Notes: generated from the sequence alone by a model not told the origin. 64,000 nucleotides of DNA from Paenibacillus mangrovi (GCF_022898935.1 NZ_JALIRP010000005.1:186001-250000); one strand, 5' to 3'; shown: positions 1-8,915, counted from the stretch's first letter. Program-made: numbers and translations.

Positions 1-1049
1 CTAGGGAGAGATAAGACTATCAAAAGGATCAGAAAAGTTCTGCTTTATTTGGGAGCAACTATTATTTTACTTATTGGATTAGCATTGATTTTTCCCACAT
101 GGACTCCCAAAATAGACGGCGCGAACAGTATAAGCGTACTCGAGCAAGTCGAAATTAATGGCACCGGTCATGAATTGATGATACGAGGTCAGGAAAAAAA
201 CAATCCGATTGTCATTTTTGTACACGGGGGTCCAGGTGTTTCAGAGATACCCTATGTAACCAAATACCAAGACCAATTGGAGAAACATTTCACGATTGTC
301 CATTACGACCAAAGAGTTAGCGGGAAATCCTATCACTTTGAAGAAGATTATTCCAACCTTTCACCAGATCTATTAGTAAAAGATTTATTGGCTGTGACGG
401 ATTATATATCAGCTCATTTCAACCAAAAGAAGGTCATACTCGTCGGCCATTCCTTTGGAACATATATTGGCATACAGGCAGCAAAGCAAGCTCCTGAAAA
501 ATATGAAGCTTATATCGGCATCGGACAGATGTCCAATACCTTAGAAAGTGAAATGGATGCTTTGAATTTCACGATTGACCAAGCGAAATTGAGCGGTAAT
601 ACAACCGACGCCGAGTATTTGCAAGGATTAACTGGGAAAGTTCAAAGCGGCGCTATGTATACTCCACGCGATTATGTTCGAAAATATGGCGGTGCTGCAA
701 GACTGATCGATGATATTGCGGACATGAATCATGGTTTATTGTACGGACCGGAATATAACTTATTAGACCGTATCCGTTATTACAGTAGCGTATCCTATGC
801 ACAAGAAGTTTTAATAGGGCAAGCATTAAAAAACCTCTGCCTACGATCGTTACAAAACTAGATTTACCGGTGTATTTCATCATGGGAAAATACGATTACA
901 TGACTTCCGCTAAAGCAGCCAAAACATACTTTGATCAGATTGATGCAAAACAAAAGGAATTTATAACGTACAACCAATCCGCTCATTATCCGCAATTTGA
1001 AGAAAAAGAAAAATTCTCAAAGTGGATGGTGGATTCATTTGTAAAATAG
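1..1049 (+). pseudogene. alpha/beta hydrolase (prolyl-aminopeptidase-like), 5' partial and frameshifted
   Basis: The reading frame is open from base 1, so the true start probably lies outside the window; a TTG at 49 is the first start-like codon inside. The N-terminus has basic residues and one membrane segment, suggesting a membrane-anchored outward-facing hydrolase. The oxyanion motif HGGPG and the nucleophile elbow GHSFG are in the first frame, which stops at 861. The rest of the fold, including the probable acid (GKYDY) and catalytic His (SAHYP), continues in the -1 frame to the stop at 1047-1049. The break coincides with a run of six A at 828-833; seven A would restore one frame. The truncated product lacks two triad residues, so it should be inactive. 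A homopolymer sequencing error is a real alternative. Confidence 0.75.
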
Positions 1050-1051
1050 AA

Positions 1052-1076
1052 GTCTATCGATGTACTTTCATAGAAG
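1052..1076 (+). repeat. 25-nt fragment of the dispersed repeat
   Basis: These 25 bases match positions 34363-34387 at 24 of 25 sites (the only change is C to T at 1061). They lie two bases after the hydrolase stop codon. This is the same module that forms the left end of the 108-nt repeats at 16795-16902 and 34359-34466; the rest of the element is absent here and a terminator hairpin follows instead. Confidence 0.6.
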
Positions 1077-1079
1077 CAT

Positions 1080-1118
1080 GGGCTATCAAGATATTGAATC
1101 TTGATAGCCCGATTTTTT
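1080..1118 (+). terminator. Rho-independent terminator after the hydrolase
   Basis: A perfect 13-bp stem (GGGCTATCAAGAT with its complement) closes a 4-nt loop and is followed by GA and six T. It is placed to end the hydrolase transcript. Confidence 0.85.
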
Positions 1119-1252
1119 GCTACGAGGTCAACATACGCCCCCTTTACAATAAACACATCCACTCCTATAGTGTCCAAACACCATGCACCCATCCCCTGCA
1201 TTTTTCCTTTTCTTGACATGACCATATTGGCGGAGTAAGATGAACTTGCATC

Positions 1253-1274
1253 GTTTTGAACATTTGTTCAAAAC
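1253..1274. promoter_or_regulatory. perfect palindrome, probable TetR operator
   Basis: Arms GTTTTGAACA and TGTTCAAAAC are exact complements around a central TT, giving a 22-bp palindrome about 90 bp upstream of the TetR gene at 1362. A second, looser inverted pair (TTCAAAAT at 1280-1287 and ATTTTGAA near 1303-1310) follows. TetR proteins usually bind such palindromes next to their own gene, so autoregulation of the TetR/HXXEE operon is inferred. Confidence 0.6.
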
Positions 1275-1361
1275 AACCGTTCAAAATAAATATTCAATAA
1301 GTCATTTTGAAGAATAGGTCTGTGATGGACATCGAGTGGCTAACATTGCAGGAGGGCTTGT

Positions 1362-1967
1362 ATGAAACAAGAGACTAAAGACGTGAAAGTGAAGATATTG
1401 GAAGCAGCGAAAAAATTGTTCGCACGAGGCGGATTCGAGGGAACTACCGTGCGGCAAATTTGTGAAGAGGCAGGAGTGGCGCTTGCGCTTGTTTCGTACC
1501 ATTTTGGAGGCAAGGAAAATGTATTCTATGCGTTGTTCGAATCGTCGGTCCCTAGATTTCTAAGCACAAGCTATGAATTAAAAGATCCTGAAGCTGATTT
1601 GAAGCATTTCATCCATGAATTTGTTCAGCTTCGTCTGGCCGAACCTGAGCTTATCAATTTGCTGCAGCAAGAAATCATTATGCAAAGCCCGCGCATGGAG
1701 AAATTGCAAACGTACATATACACGCTTTGGAAGCAGCTTCGCAATATTTTAGAAGCAGGTAAAGAACAGGGATGTTTCCATTTTGCTTCACTGAAGCAGA
1801 CGCTTCATTTCATCATCGGAGCGCTCATTTTCACCAGAAATGTACCTGCACTCGATGACTTGTTCGAATCATCAGTAAACGAGCAGGAAAATGCGGATTG
1901 TGCGGAAGACATCGCCGCAAATACCATTCATTTCATTTTAAACGGATTAAGGAGGAATACCGTATGA
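1362..1967 (+). CDS. TetR/AcrR family regulator
   Basis: A 201-aa protein with an N-terminal TetR helix-turn-helix at about residues 10-55 (FARGGFEGTTVRQICEEAG, then VSYHFGGKENVF). The C-terminal ligand domain resembles the CecR-type group but the inducer cannot be read from the sequence. The ATG at 1362 follows GGAGGG at good spacing. The stop overlaps the start of the next gene as ATGA, so both are one translationally coupled unit. A perfect palindrome upstream (1253-1274) is its likely operator. This suggests it controls itself and the HXXEE membrane protein. Confidence 0.88.
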   Translation: MKQETKDVKVKILEAAKKLFARGGFEGTTVRQICEEAGVALALVSYHFGGKENVFYALFESSVPRFLSTSYELKDPEADLKHFIHEFVQLRLAEPELINLLQQEIIMQSPRMEKLQTYIYTLWKQLRNILEAGKEQGCFHFASLKQTLHFIIGALIFTRNVPALDDLFESSVNEQENADCAEDIAANTIHFILNGLRRNTV

Positions 1968-2452
1968 GCAGTTCGATCATTATACTCTTTTTGTTCGCTT
2001 TTACCATTCACAACTTAGAGGAAGCGGTATGGTTAACCAGACAATCTTCCGCAGCGGGGAAGGTAAAGATGCACAAACCGGTGTCTCAAGATCAATTTCT
2101 GTTCGGCTTATTTTGGGTAACGGGTCTGGCGTACTTGATTACTGCCCTCTACCTATTTTTCCCGGACATTCATTTTTTTAAGTATGCCTATTTTGGCTAT
2201 GTAGGCTGTATGATCATCAATGTTATTTTCCCGCACCTCATCTCTACAATTATTGAGCGTTGTTATTCACCCGGCCTATTCACTGGAGTTCTAGTCATCA
2301 TCCCGGTTCATAGTTTAATCATCAAGACGGGGCTTGATACAAACACAATTACAGCAACTCAATTGATTGCTAGCATCATCGTTGCTGCAGCTGTAATTAT
2401 GGCAAGCATCCCACTTAGCTTCAAGGTAGGCAAGAAACTCATAACTTATTAG
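1964..2452 (+). CDS. HXXEE-domain membrane protein
   Basis: A 162-aa integral membrane protein starting at the ATG at 1964, preceded by GGAGG and overlapping the TetR stop. The motif HNLEE near residue 14 matches the HXXEE domain family, whose biochemical role is not established. About four to five hydrophobic segments follow. Coupling to a TetR regulator suggests a stress- or compound-inducible membrane function, but no substrate can be named. Base composition is more AT-rich than the ychF region that follows. Confidence 0.75.
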   Translation: MSSSIIILFLFAFTIHNLEEAVWLTRQSSAAGKVKMHKPVSQDQFLFGLFWVTGLAYLITALYLFFPDIHFFKYAYFGYVGCMIINVIFPHLISTIIERCYSPGLFTGVLVIIPVHSLIIKTGLDTNTITATQLIASIIVAAAVIMASIPLSFKVGKKLITY

Positions 2453-2467
2453 AAGCTTGAAGATAAG

Positions 2468-2500
2468 GAAAAGGGCTACCCATTGTGAGGTAGCCCTTTG
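2468..2500. terminator. bidirectional terminator between HXXEE gene and ychF
   Basis: An 11-bp perfect stem (AAAGGGCTACC and complement) with an 8-nt loop sits between two convergent genes, with A-rich and T-rich flanks. Confidence 0.7.
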
Positions 2501-2515
2501 CTATTTATATGAAAA

Positions 2516-3616
2516 TTACACATTAAAACGGAAATGCATAACATCGCCGTCTGCAACAACGTATTCTTTGCCTTCGAGGCGGAGCTGGCCGCGCTCTTTG
2601 GCCACGTTCATGGAGCCAGCGGCAAGGAGATCCTCATAGGATACCACTTCAGCACGGATAAAGCCGCGCTCGAAGTCGGTGTGGATCACGCCCGCTGCCT
2701 GTGGGGCCTTGGTTCCCTTGCGGATCGTCCATGCACGGACTTCCTGTACACCGGCTGTGAAGTATGTGTACAGGCCCAGCAGGCGGTATGCCGCTTTGAT
2801 CAGGCGGTTCAGACCGGATTCCTCGAGACCGAGCTCCTCCAGGAACATCGCTTTGTCTTCGCCTTCAAGCTCGGCGATTTCAGCCTCTACCTTGGCGCTG
2901 ATCGGTACCACTTCAGCATTTTCCGCAGCAGCGAAGTCTCTGACCTGCTGCACATACGGATTGTTGTCGGCATCAGCCACTTCTTCCTCGCTGACATTAG
3001 CCGCATAGAGAACAGGCTTCAACGTCAGCAAATGCAGGTCGCGCACGATAGCCTTCTCATCATCCGACAGCTCTACACTGCGTGCAGGCTGATCGTTGTA
3101 GAGAGCTTCTTTCACGCGTTCAAGCACTGCCACTTCCTGTTCATACTGCTTATTGCCGCCCTTCATGTTCTTGCGGGAACGATCGATGCGCTTGTCCACG
3201 CTCTCCAGATCGGCAAGAATCAGCTCCAGGTTAATCGTCTGGATGTCGCTGACAGGGTTCACCTTACCATCGACGTGTGTGATGTTCTCGTCTTCGAAGC
3301 ATCTTACCACGTGTACAATAGCATCTACTTCGCGAATATGGGCAAGAAACTTGTTTCCGAGTCCTTCACCTTTGCTCGCACCACGGACTAGGCCCGCGAT
3401 GTCCACGAATTCAAAGGCGGTTGGAACGGTTTTATTCGGCTGTACCAGCTCGGTTAGCTTGTCCAGACGCTCGTCCGGAACCTCAACCACGCCGACATTC
3501 GGATCAATCGTACAAAACGGATAGTTGGCGGATTCCGCACCCGCCTGTGTAATCGCATTAAACAAAGTGGATTTGCCTACGTTCGGCAGCCCCACGATAC
3601 CTGCTTTCAAAGCCAT
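2516..3616 (-). CDS. ychF: YchF, Obg-family ATPase/GTPase
   Basis: A 366-aa protein of the normal YchF length. The P-loop GLPNVGKST is at residues 9-17, followed by the switch region with [21 protein letters not shown] helical insertion occupies the middle and a TGS domain forms the C-terminus (about residues 280-366). YchF is a universally conserved P-loop NTPase that associates with ribosomes and prefers ATP in many species. The ATG follows GGAGTG with normal spacing. Long open frames on the other strand here are shadows of this gene. Confidence 0.97.
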   Translation of the reverse strand: MALKAGIVGLPNVGKSTLFNAITQAGAESANYPFCTIDPNVGVVEVPDERLDKLTELVQPNKTVPTAFEFVDIAGLVRGASKGEGLGNKFLAHIREVDAIVHVVRCFEDENITHVDGKVNPVSDIQTINLELILADLESVDKRIDRSRKNMKGGNKQYEQEVAVLERVKEALYNDQPARSVELSDDEKAIVRDLHLLTLKPVLYAANVSEEEVADADNNPYVQQVRDFAAAENAEVVPISAKVEAEIAELEGEDKAMFLEELGLEESGLNRLIKAAYRLLGLYTYFTAGVQEVRAWTIRKGTKAPQAAGVIHTDFERGFIRAEVVSYEDLLAAGSMNVAKERGQLRLEGKEYVVADGDVMHFRFNV

Positions 3617-3778
3617 GGATATGACACTCCTATTTCATATTAGAATGGGCTAAAAGCCTGTGCTAGCTGTATTCATAGATATATGCCTTAAACCGGAGGC
3701 CAGCGCCTCTTGAGTCCTACCCATTATATATTAGAACCTTGGGGTCATCAAGATAAAGACCTCCTTAGGCAGCGGACA

Positions 3779-3819
3779 CAAAAAAGCCTCCAGTTCCCGT
3801 TTTCATGGGGCTGAAGGCT
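3779..3819 (-). terminator. terminator after fni
   Basis: On the minus strand AGCCTTCAG pairs with CTGGAGGCT, with GC pairs inside, followed by a T-run. It lies just beyond the fni stop. Confidence 0.75.
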
Positions 3820-3826
3820 CTAACGA

Positions 3827-4900
3827 TTACGACGACAGGCTCCGTACCAACCTTGTGGTTCCCCGCAGGACTGCGATATTACCTGCCCCGATGCCAAACA
3901 TTGCCCCGCGCAGCTCAAATTCCACCTGGGCAAGTGCAGCATGCAGCGCGTCCTCCGACTTCACCGCTGGACCAAGCAAGCTGCGGCCATATCCGGCCAT
4001 ATCTGCACCGAGCGCAAGCACTTTGGCTGCATCGACACCATTTTCCAGGCCGCCGCTGCCAATCACCCCCGCTTGATGCGATACCTTCCTGACCTCCGTA
4101 ATGCATTCCGCCGTTGGAATTCCCCAGCCGGCAAAAGCCTCCGCCGCAGCCCGGCGCACCGGGTCCTTGCTGCGGAACTTTTCAACCTGGCTCCATGAGG
4201 TGCCTCCGGCTCCGGCCACGTCTACGAAATCCACGCCTGCACGGAACAGTCTCGCTGCCGTCTCGCCGTCGATTCCCCAGCCGACTTCTTTCACGCCGAC
4301 GGGAACATGAATCTGCTGGCACACCTGCTCAATCCGGGATAGCAAGCCGCTGAAATTGGTATTACCCCCAGGCTGGAACAGCTCCTGCAGCCCGTTTAAG
4401 TGAAGCACCAGCAGGTCCGCACCGGCAATATCAACAGCACGTCGGCATTCATCCGCGCCGAAGCCATAGTTCAGTTGAACCGCACCGAGATTAGCAATCA
4501 CGGGAATCGTCGGCGCATGCTTACGCACATGGAACGTTGAAGCCAGCTCTTCCTTCTCCACCGCCGCACGCACGGATCCAATCCCCATCGCCCAGCCCCG
4601 CTCTTCTGCCGCTGCAGCCAGCCGTTCATTGATCGCTCCGGTAGCTTCGCTGCCGCCAGTCATCGAGCTAATCAGCAGAGGGGTCCGCACCTTCATTCCA
4701 AGAAAACAGGTTTCAAGGGAAATGTCGTTGAAGTCCGTTTCCGGCAGGGCATTGTGGCGGAAACGGTATTTTTCCAGTCCTGATGTCACACCAACGCTGC
4801 CCACCTCTTCATTCAGACACAACCGCACATGTTCTATTTTCCGTTCACCTGTCGGCACTTCCGGCAGCAGCGACTGGCTATAAGCATCTTTTCCGCTCAT
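3827..4900 (-). CDS. fni: type 2 isopentenyl-diphosphate delta-isomerase
   Basis: A 357-aa FMN-dependent TIM-barrel enzyme that interconverts isopentenyl and dimethylallyl diphosphate in isoprenoid synthesis. Visible family motifs include ERKIEHVRLCL near the N-terminus, PLLISSMTGG, the HLNGLQE block, the KEVGWG segment and the FMN-phosphate region VDVAGAGGTSW and GSGGLENG. The ATG at 4898-4900 follows AAAGGGG. It stands alone between ychF and cls with its own terminator. Confidence 0.96.
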   Translation of the reverse strand: MSGKDAYSQSLLPEVPTGERKIEHVRLCLNEEVGSVGVTSGLEKYRFRHNALPETDFNDISLETCFLGMKVRTPLLISSMTGGSEATGAINERLAAAAEERGWAMGIGSVRAAVEKEELASTFHVRKHAPTIPVIANLGAVQLNYGFGADECRRAVDIAGADLLVLHLNGLQELFQPGGNTNFSGLLSRIEQVCQQIHVPVGVKEVGWGIDGETAARLFRAGVDFVDVAGAGGTSWSQVEKFRSKDPVRRAAAEAFAGWGIPTAECITEVRKVSHQAGVIGSGGLENGVDAAKVLALGADMAGYGRSLLGPAVKSEDALHAALAQVEFELRGAMFGIGAGNIAVLRGTTRLVRSLSS

Positions 4901-5011
4901 GATATGACCCCTTTCCCGCAGCGATTGTACTCAAACTGCAGTCCGTTCGATAATCTTGAAAAATATATTATACCTTATGTGCATCGATATATTCACCTGC
5001 AAGTCTGCCTT

Positions 5012-6517
5012 CTACAGAAGCGGGGACATCAGCCGGGCAAGCGACTCCATGAAGCGCTCGGAGATTCTTTTTTTCATAAAGCTATCAGGCATAATCTGCT
5101 TGGTCGATTTCAGGTCGCGCTCAAAATCGGAGACGATGCGCTGAACACTATCCGTCTGCACCAGCAGAGCATTCACCTCAAAATTCAGGTGGAAGCTGCG
5201 CATGTCCATATTGGCCGTGCCAATCGTTGCTACCTCTCCATCGATGATCAGCAGCTTGGAATGCAGAAAGCCTTTTTCATATTCATAAATTTTGACGCCG
5301 ACATCGAGCAGCGCCGGGAAATAGGAATGGGACGCCAGAAAGGGCAGCCATTTATCCGGTTTGGCCGGGAACAGGATGCGCACATCCAGGCCCGACATGG
5401 CGGCAACGCGCAGGGAGGTCAGAATATCATCATCCGGAATGAAATACGGCGTAGCCAGCCATACTGATTTCTGAGCGGAAGTAATCATGGAGAAAAAGAT
5501 ATTTTTGAGCGCGCGGCGGTCATTGTCCGGCCCGCTCGGAATAATCTGCACGGCTCCATTGCTGCGCTCGGACAGAAGCGGTGACAGGTATTCGGCCTCC
5601 AGCACCTTTTCGCCCGTCATATAATTCCAGTCCTGAAGAAAAATAATTTGGAGCGTCCTGACAGCCTCCCCTTTAACGGACATATGCGTATCACGCCAGA
5701 ACCCGTAGGTGGAGCTGCGGCTTAAGTACTCGTCACCGACGTTCAATCCGCCGATAAAGCCAACGTTGCCGTCAATGACGACAATTTTGCGGTGATTACG
5801 GAAATTCACCCTCGACAGGAAATAGGCCCTCGAGCTGCCATAGGCGACGACCTGGACTCCCGCATCCGACATCTCCTGCAAAAACGATTTGGGCAGCTGC
5901 ATGCTCCCCCAGGCATCATACATAAACCGCACACGAACACCGGCCTTGGCTTTTTCAATCAAGATCTGTTGAATCCGGGTCCCGATATCGTCAGCGCGGT
6001 AAATGTAATATTCCATATGAATATGATGCTTCGCCTTCTGCAGCTCCTCCAGCAGAGTTGAAAAGGTCTCTTTTCCATTCGTCAGGATCTTGGTCTCGCT
6101 CGAAAAGGAAATCGGTGTCCGCGCAAGCTTCTGTGAGAGCCTCAGCAGCATCTGCTGCATCGGGCTGAATCCCGATAGGTCCTGGTGGATACGTACACCC
6201 CCCTCTTCCAGCCTCTCGTAGATTTTCAAATCCTGTTCGGCTTTCTTGTTGAACTTGCGGCGTTTGAAGTAGTTTTGCCCGAACAATAAATATAAAAACA
6301 ATCCCACAACTGGCATCAGCGCCAGCAGCAGAATCCAGGCCATGGTCGAGGAGGGGTTTCTGTTTTCCATAAAAATCATAAATCCGAGCGATACGACCGT
6401 CATGGTGGAGAAAATACTGACGATGGTACCCGCCGTTTTACCGAACAATCCAAAGCTGAAATAATATAAAACAAATAATAGCGCGCCCACAAGCACAGCC
6501 TGTATTACCTTTCTCAT
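5012..6517 (-). CDS. cls: cardiolipin synthase
   Basis: The 501-aa protein has two N-terminal membrane segments and two phospholipase-D HKD motifs (HRKIVVID with GGLN, and HSKLLIID with GTANMD), the hallmark of ClsA-type enzymes that join two phosphatidylglycerols. I chose the ATG at 6515-6517 because GAGGG precedes it and the protein then begins directly before the first membrane helix. An in-frame TTG at 6553 would add 12 residues but lacks a clear ribosome site. Confidence 0.94.
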   Translation of the reverse strand: MRKVIQAVLVGALLFVLYYFSFGLFGKTAGTIVSIFSTMTVVSLGFMIFMENRNPSSTMAWILLLALMPVVGLFLYLLFGQNYFKRRKFNKKAEQDLKIYERLEEGGVRIHQDLSGFSPMQQMLLRLSQKLARTPISFSSETKILTNGKETFSTLLEELQKAKHHIHMEYYIYRADDIGTRIQQILIEKAKAGVRVRFMYDAWGSMQLPKSFLQEMSDAGVQVVAYGSSRAYFLSRVNFRNHRKIVVIDGNVGFIGGLNVGDEYLSRSSTYGFWRDTHMSVKGEAVRTLQIIFLQDWNYMTGEKVLEAEYLSPLLSERSNGAVQIIPSGPDNDRRALKNIFFSMITSAQKSVWLATPYFIPDDDILTSLRVAAMSGLDVRILFPAKPDKWLPFLASHSYFPALLDVGVKIYEYEKGFLHSKLLIIDGEVATIGTANMDMRSFHLNFEVNALLVQTDSVQRIVSDFERDLKSTKQIMPDSFMKKRISERFMESLARLMSPLL

Positions 6518-6689
6518 ATCTTCCCTCACTTCTATCTTATCTAGCAATGCCAATTCTCTTGCAACAAGCTACTATATTCTACATGAATGGAAGCAAACTT
6601 CCTATATGATCCCTGCGAAAAAAACGTCCTTCTGATAACTTCTCACAGAAGACAAGCGTCAGGCCTAACCCAAACCTCCTTTAAATCGC

Positions 6690-6740
6690 TTGACAGGAAT
6701 ATATTTTTGTGAAAAGATATTACCTAACGACCGTTAGGTA
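6690..6740 (+). promoter_or_regulatory. promoter and TetR-type operator of the SMR operon
   Basis: A perfect -35 hexamer TTGACA is at 6690-6695. The palindrome TACCTAACGACCGTTAGGTA fills 6721-6740, with 9-bp arms exactly complementary around AC. The -10 is not clear (AAAGAT at 6713-6718 is the best placed). A repressor on the palindrome would cover the transcription start, which fits autoregulation by the TetR protein at 6762. Confidence 0.7.
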
Positions 6741-6761
6741 GTTGAAACGGAGGCGATATTT

Positions 6762-7361
6762 ATGAATGCAAAACGCATGCTTTTAGATACCGCGCTGACT
6801 CATTTTGCCCAGGAGGGTTATGAAGGAGCCTCTCTGCAAAAAATAGCCGAAGCCGTTGGAATCAAGAAGCCTTCCATATACGCCCATTTCAAAGGCAAAG
6901 ATGATCTGTTCCTGAGCACGCTCAAAAATGCGCTTAAGGAAGAAAAGCGGCGGATCACCCGCTATATCGTCAGTCGCAGGGAACAGCCGCTCGAAAATCG
7001 CTTGTCCGGGCTGCTTGAATTCCTTCAGGAGGAATATACCCGCAGCAGCGAGAGCAAGTTCGTGCTCCGGATGGCATTTTTCCCGCCTTCTTCCCTTTAC
7101 GATGAGGTGATGGCGATGATTAATCCTTTTCTCGATTCAATGGAAAAACGGGTTGTCCAGCTGATGGAGCAGGCAAAGGCGGAAGGTTCGCTGCAGATCG
7201 AAGAGTCGGTAGATGCCGCTGTCGCATACATGACGCTGGCCGACGGCGTCCTGGTCGAAATGGTATACGGCGGTCTGCCGGGAGCACAGCGAAGGCTGAA
7301 AGCCTCATGGCCCATTTATTGGGCCGGCATACAAGCGGTAGAAGCCCGCAAGGGACAATAA
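6762..7361 (+). CDS. TetR/AcrR family regulator of SMR efflux genes
   Basis: A 199-aa TetR-type repressor. The helix-turn-helix lies at about residues 20-50 (GASLQKIAEAVGIKKPSIYAHFKGKDDLF). The ATG at 6762 is preceded by GGAGG. The gene is 14 bp upstream of the paired SMR genes and 20 bp downstream of a perfect palindrome, so it most likely represses its own operon and is released by a pump substrate. The inducer is not identifiable. Confidence 0.9.
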   Translation: MNAKRMLLDTALTHFAQEGYEGASLQKIAEAVGIKKPSIYAHFKGKDDLFLSTLKNALKEEKRRITRYIVSRREQPLENRLSGLLEFLQEEYTRSSESKFVLRMAFFPPSSLYDEVMAMINPFLDSMEKRVVQLMEQAKAEGSLQIEESVDAAVAYMTLADGVLVEMVYGGLPGAQRRLKASWPIYWAGIQAVEARKGQ

Positions 7362-7375
7362 AGGAGGAAAATATC

Positions 7376-7723
7376 ATGAATCGGCATTGGTTATACGTCA
7401 TTTTAGGGGGCGTTATGGAGGTGCTCTGGGTATCGGGCCTGAAGTACTCGAGCAACGTCCTGGAATGGTTATTGACGATACTTGCTATTGTCGTAAGCTT
7501 TTATCTTATTATCGAAGCATCCAAACATCTGCCTGTGGGTACGGTCTATGCAGTATTCACGGGCCTTGGGACAGCGGGCACTGTCGTAACGGAAATGCTG
7601 TTCTTCGGCGAGCCTTTCCGCTGGTCGAAAACCCTGCTCATTCTCATTTTGCTGGCAGGTGTCATCGGGCTGAAGCTGATTACGGCAGATGAAGCTACAA
7701 ACGAGAAAGGAGCGGATGCGTAA
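7376..7723 (+). CDS. ykkC: SMR efflux subunit, YkkC type
   Basis: A 115-aa protein with four membrane helices. The SMR membrane glutamate is E15 (GGVMEVLWVSGLK), and the block LPVGTVYAVFTGLGTAGTV is close to B. subtilis YkkC as I remember it, including the charged C-terminal tail ending EKGADA. The ATG at 7376 follows AAGGAGG. It overlaps the second SMR gene at TAATG. Paired SMR proteins of this type work as heterodimers that export cationic compounds such as guanidinium or toxic cations. The exact substrate here is inferred only. Confidence 0.9.
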   Translation: MNRHWLYVILGGVMEVLWVSGLKYSSNVLEWLLTILAIVVSFYLIIEASKHLPVGTVYAVFTGLGTAGTVVTEMLFFGEPFRWSKTLLILILLAGVIGLKLITADEATNEKGADA

Positions 7724-8037
7724 TGGCTTGGGCAGCAATTGTACTTGCAGGATTATGTGAAATTTTCGGGGTCATCGGTATTAAGGGCGTCACGCAAAAG
7801 AAAGGCTGGTCCGCCTATGCGCTCATGCTCGCGTCCTTCGCCGCCAGCTTCTCCCTTCTATCCTATGCGATGAAAACCCTGCCTATGGGTACGGCGTACG
7901 CCGTATGGACCGGTATTGGAACCGTCGGCAGTACGGTCGTAGGTATGCTCCTGTTCGGTGAGCCAAAGGAATGGCGGCGAATACTGTTCATCACGATGAT
8001 TCTCGGCTCGGCCGTAGGTCTTAAATTAATTTCTTAA
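7723..8037 (+). CDS. ykkD: SMR efflux subunit, YkkD type
   Basis: A 104-aa four-helix SMR protein with the conserved membrane Glu at residue 13 (GLCEIFGVIG) and the block PMGTAYAVWTGIGTVG, strongly recalling B. subtilis YkkD. Its start overlaps the stop of the YkkC-like gene, which supports equal production of both halves of a heterodimer. A terminator follows at 8058-8097. No riboswitch is seen upstream of the operon; a TetR gene and palindrome take that place. Confidence 0.9.
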   Translation: MAWAAIVLAGLCEIFGVIGIKGVTQKKGWSAYALMLASFAASFSLLSYAMKTLPMGTAYAVWTGIGTVGSTVVGMLLFGEPKEWRRILFITMILGSAVGLKLIS

Positions 8038-8057
8038 TTCATGTTTTGATTGAGATA

Positions 8058-8097
8058 GAATGGCGGCACTGGTGTTTATCCCTTAGCCGCCATTTTC
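8058..8097 (+). terminator. terminator of the SMR operon
   Basis: A 9-bp perfect stem (AATGGCGGC with GCCGCCATT) around an 18-nt loop, followed by TTTTC. It also sits at the 3' end of the convergent immunity-like gene. Confidence 0.7.
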
Positions 8098-8099
8098 TG

Positions 8100-8915
8100 C
8101 TATATAATTGATCGTTCAATCTCATGCCACCGATAACCAAGTAGCATAGGTGGAATATACATAGGCCGCATCCACAAATAATTTAGGTCTGGTTTCAGTT
8201 GTCCCAACCAAAGCCTTCCTTTTTCATCGCGCTGCATCCTCCATTTTCCGGTCTCTACCGCGAGTGCAGCATCAATCTTACTTATGGCTTCTTCATAGGA
8301 GAATTCATGACCTTGATAGTTTTCTAAAACAGTCAGAGCTGCCTCGTACTGCTGTTGTTGTTGTATTTGCATTTCTTTAGTAAATTTCGAGTCGTAATCA
8401 TCCGAGAAATCCAAATCCTTTATCTTATGGCTTTCAATTATTTCTTTAAATGCCTGTGTAAGAAAAACTTTAGTTTCTGCCATTTCCCTAATTTTAAAAA
8501 GATATGTTTCTGAGGGTATTTTAGAAAAATCAAACACAATTTTTGTGAATCCGGCCATTTTCCCTACAGAAAGAAGAACTTCCGAGCGATCGTAATCTAC
8601 GCAATCTATGATATTTGTTACGTTAATCATGTATAATTCTAATTCTTCGTGAATTAATGGCAGGAACTCCACTTCGTTTGCTACGTACGGTTCAATGATA
8701 TCTCTAACTCGTCTAGAAACTACGGGCATTCCAGAATCATACAAAGGAATATCCTTGTATTTTTTTTTATAAAACGTAATAAGTTCAAAGGGAGTCCATG
8801 AACCTAACACAGAATCTCCATTAAAACTAGTAAATATGGGATGATCATTGTCCAAATCATTTTTATATCTTAGTATCATAACATTTTCATTGTTAATCCA
8901 TCGGTAAACTTTCAT
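8100..8915 (-). CDS. Imm11/DUF1629-like immunity protein (orphan)
   Basis: The 271-aa protein has the layout of the Imm11 (MXAN_0049-type, DUF1629) immunity family: a short N-terminal beta-rich part, PVVSRRVRDIIEPY followed by VEFLPLI, then YMINVTNIIDCVDYDRSEV and a C-terminal VFLTQAFKEIIE block. Such proteins usually neutralise toxins of contact-dependent or secreted polymorphic toxin systems. No toxin gene lies beside it here. The ATG at 8913-8915 follows CGGAGGA; an upstream in-frame ATG at 8933 lacks a ribosome site. It carries a five-Gln run and is markedly AT-rich, which suggests transfer. Confidence 0.65.
   Translation of the reverse strand: MKVYRWINNENVMILRYKNDLDNDHPIFTSFNGDSVLGSWTPFELITFYKKKYKDIPLYDSGMPVVSRRVRDIIEPYVANEVEFLPLIHEELELYMINVTNIIDCVDYDRSEVLLSVGKMAGFTKIVFDFSKIPSETYLFKIREMAETKVFLTQAFKEIIESHKIKDLDFSDDYDSKFTKEMQIQQQQQYEAALTVLENYQGHEFSYEEAISKIDAALAVETGKWRMQRDEKGRLWLGQLKPDLNYLWMRPMYIPPMLLGYRWHEIERSII

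Noticed and set aside
828-833. Programmed frameshift in the hydrolase
   Set aside because: Six A alone is a weak slippery site, and no downstream stimulatory structure or family precedent is known to me; mutation or sequencing error is simpler.
2534-3391. Long plus-strand frame opposite ychF
   Set aside because: It is antisense to a perfectly conserved gene, has no ribosome site and a composition typical of a shadow frame.
6600-6761. Guanidine-I riboswitch in front of the SMR operon
   Set aside because: The space after the promoter is too short and the conserved riboswitch blocks were not seen.
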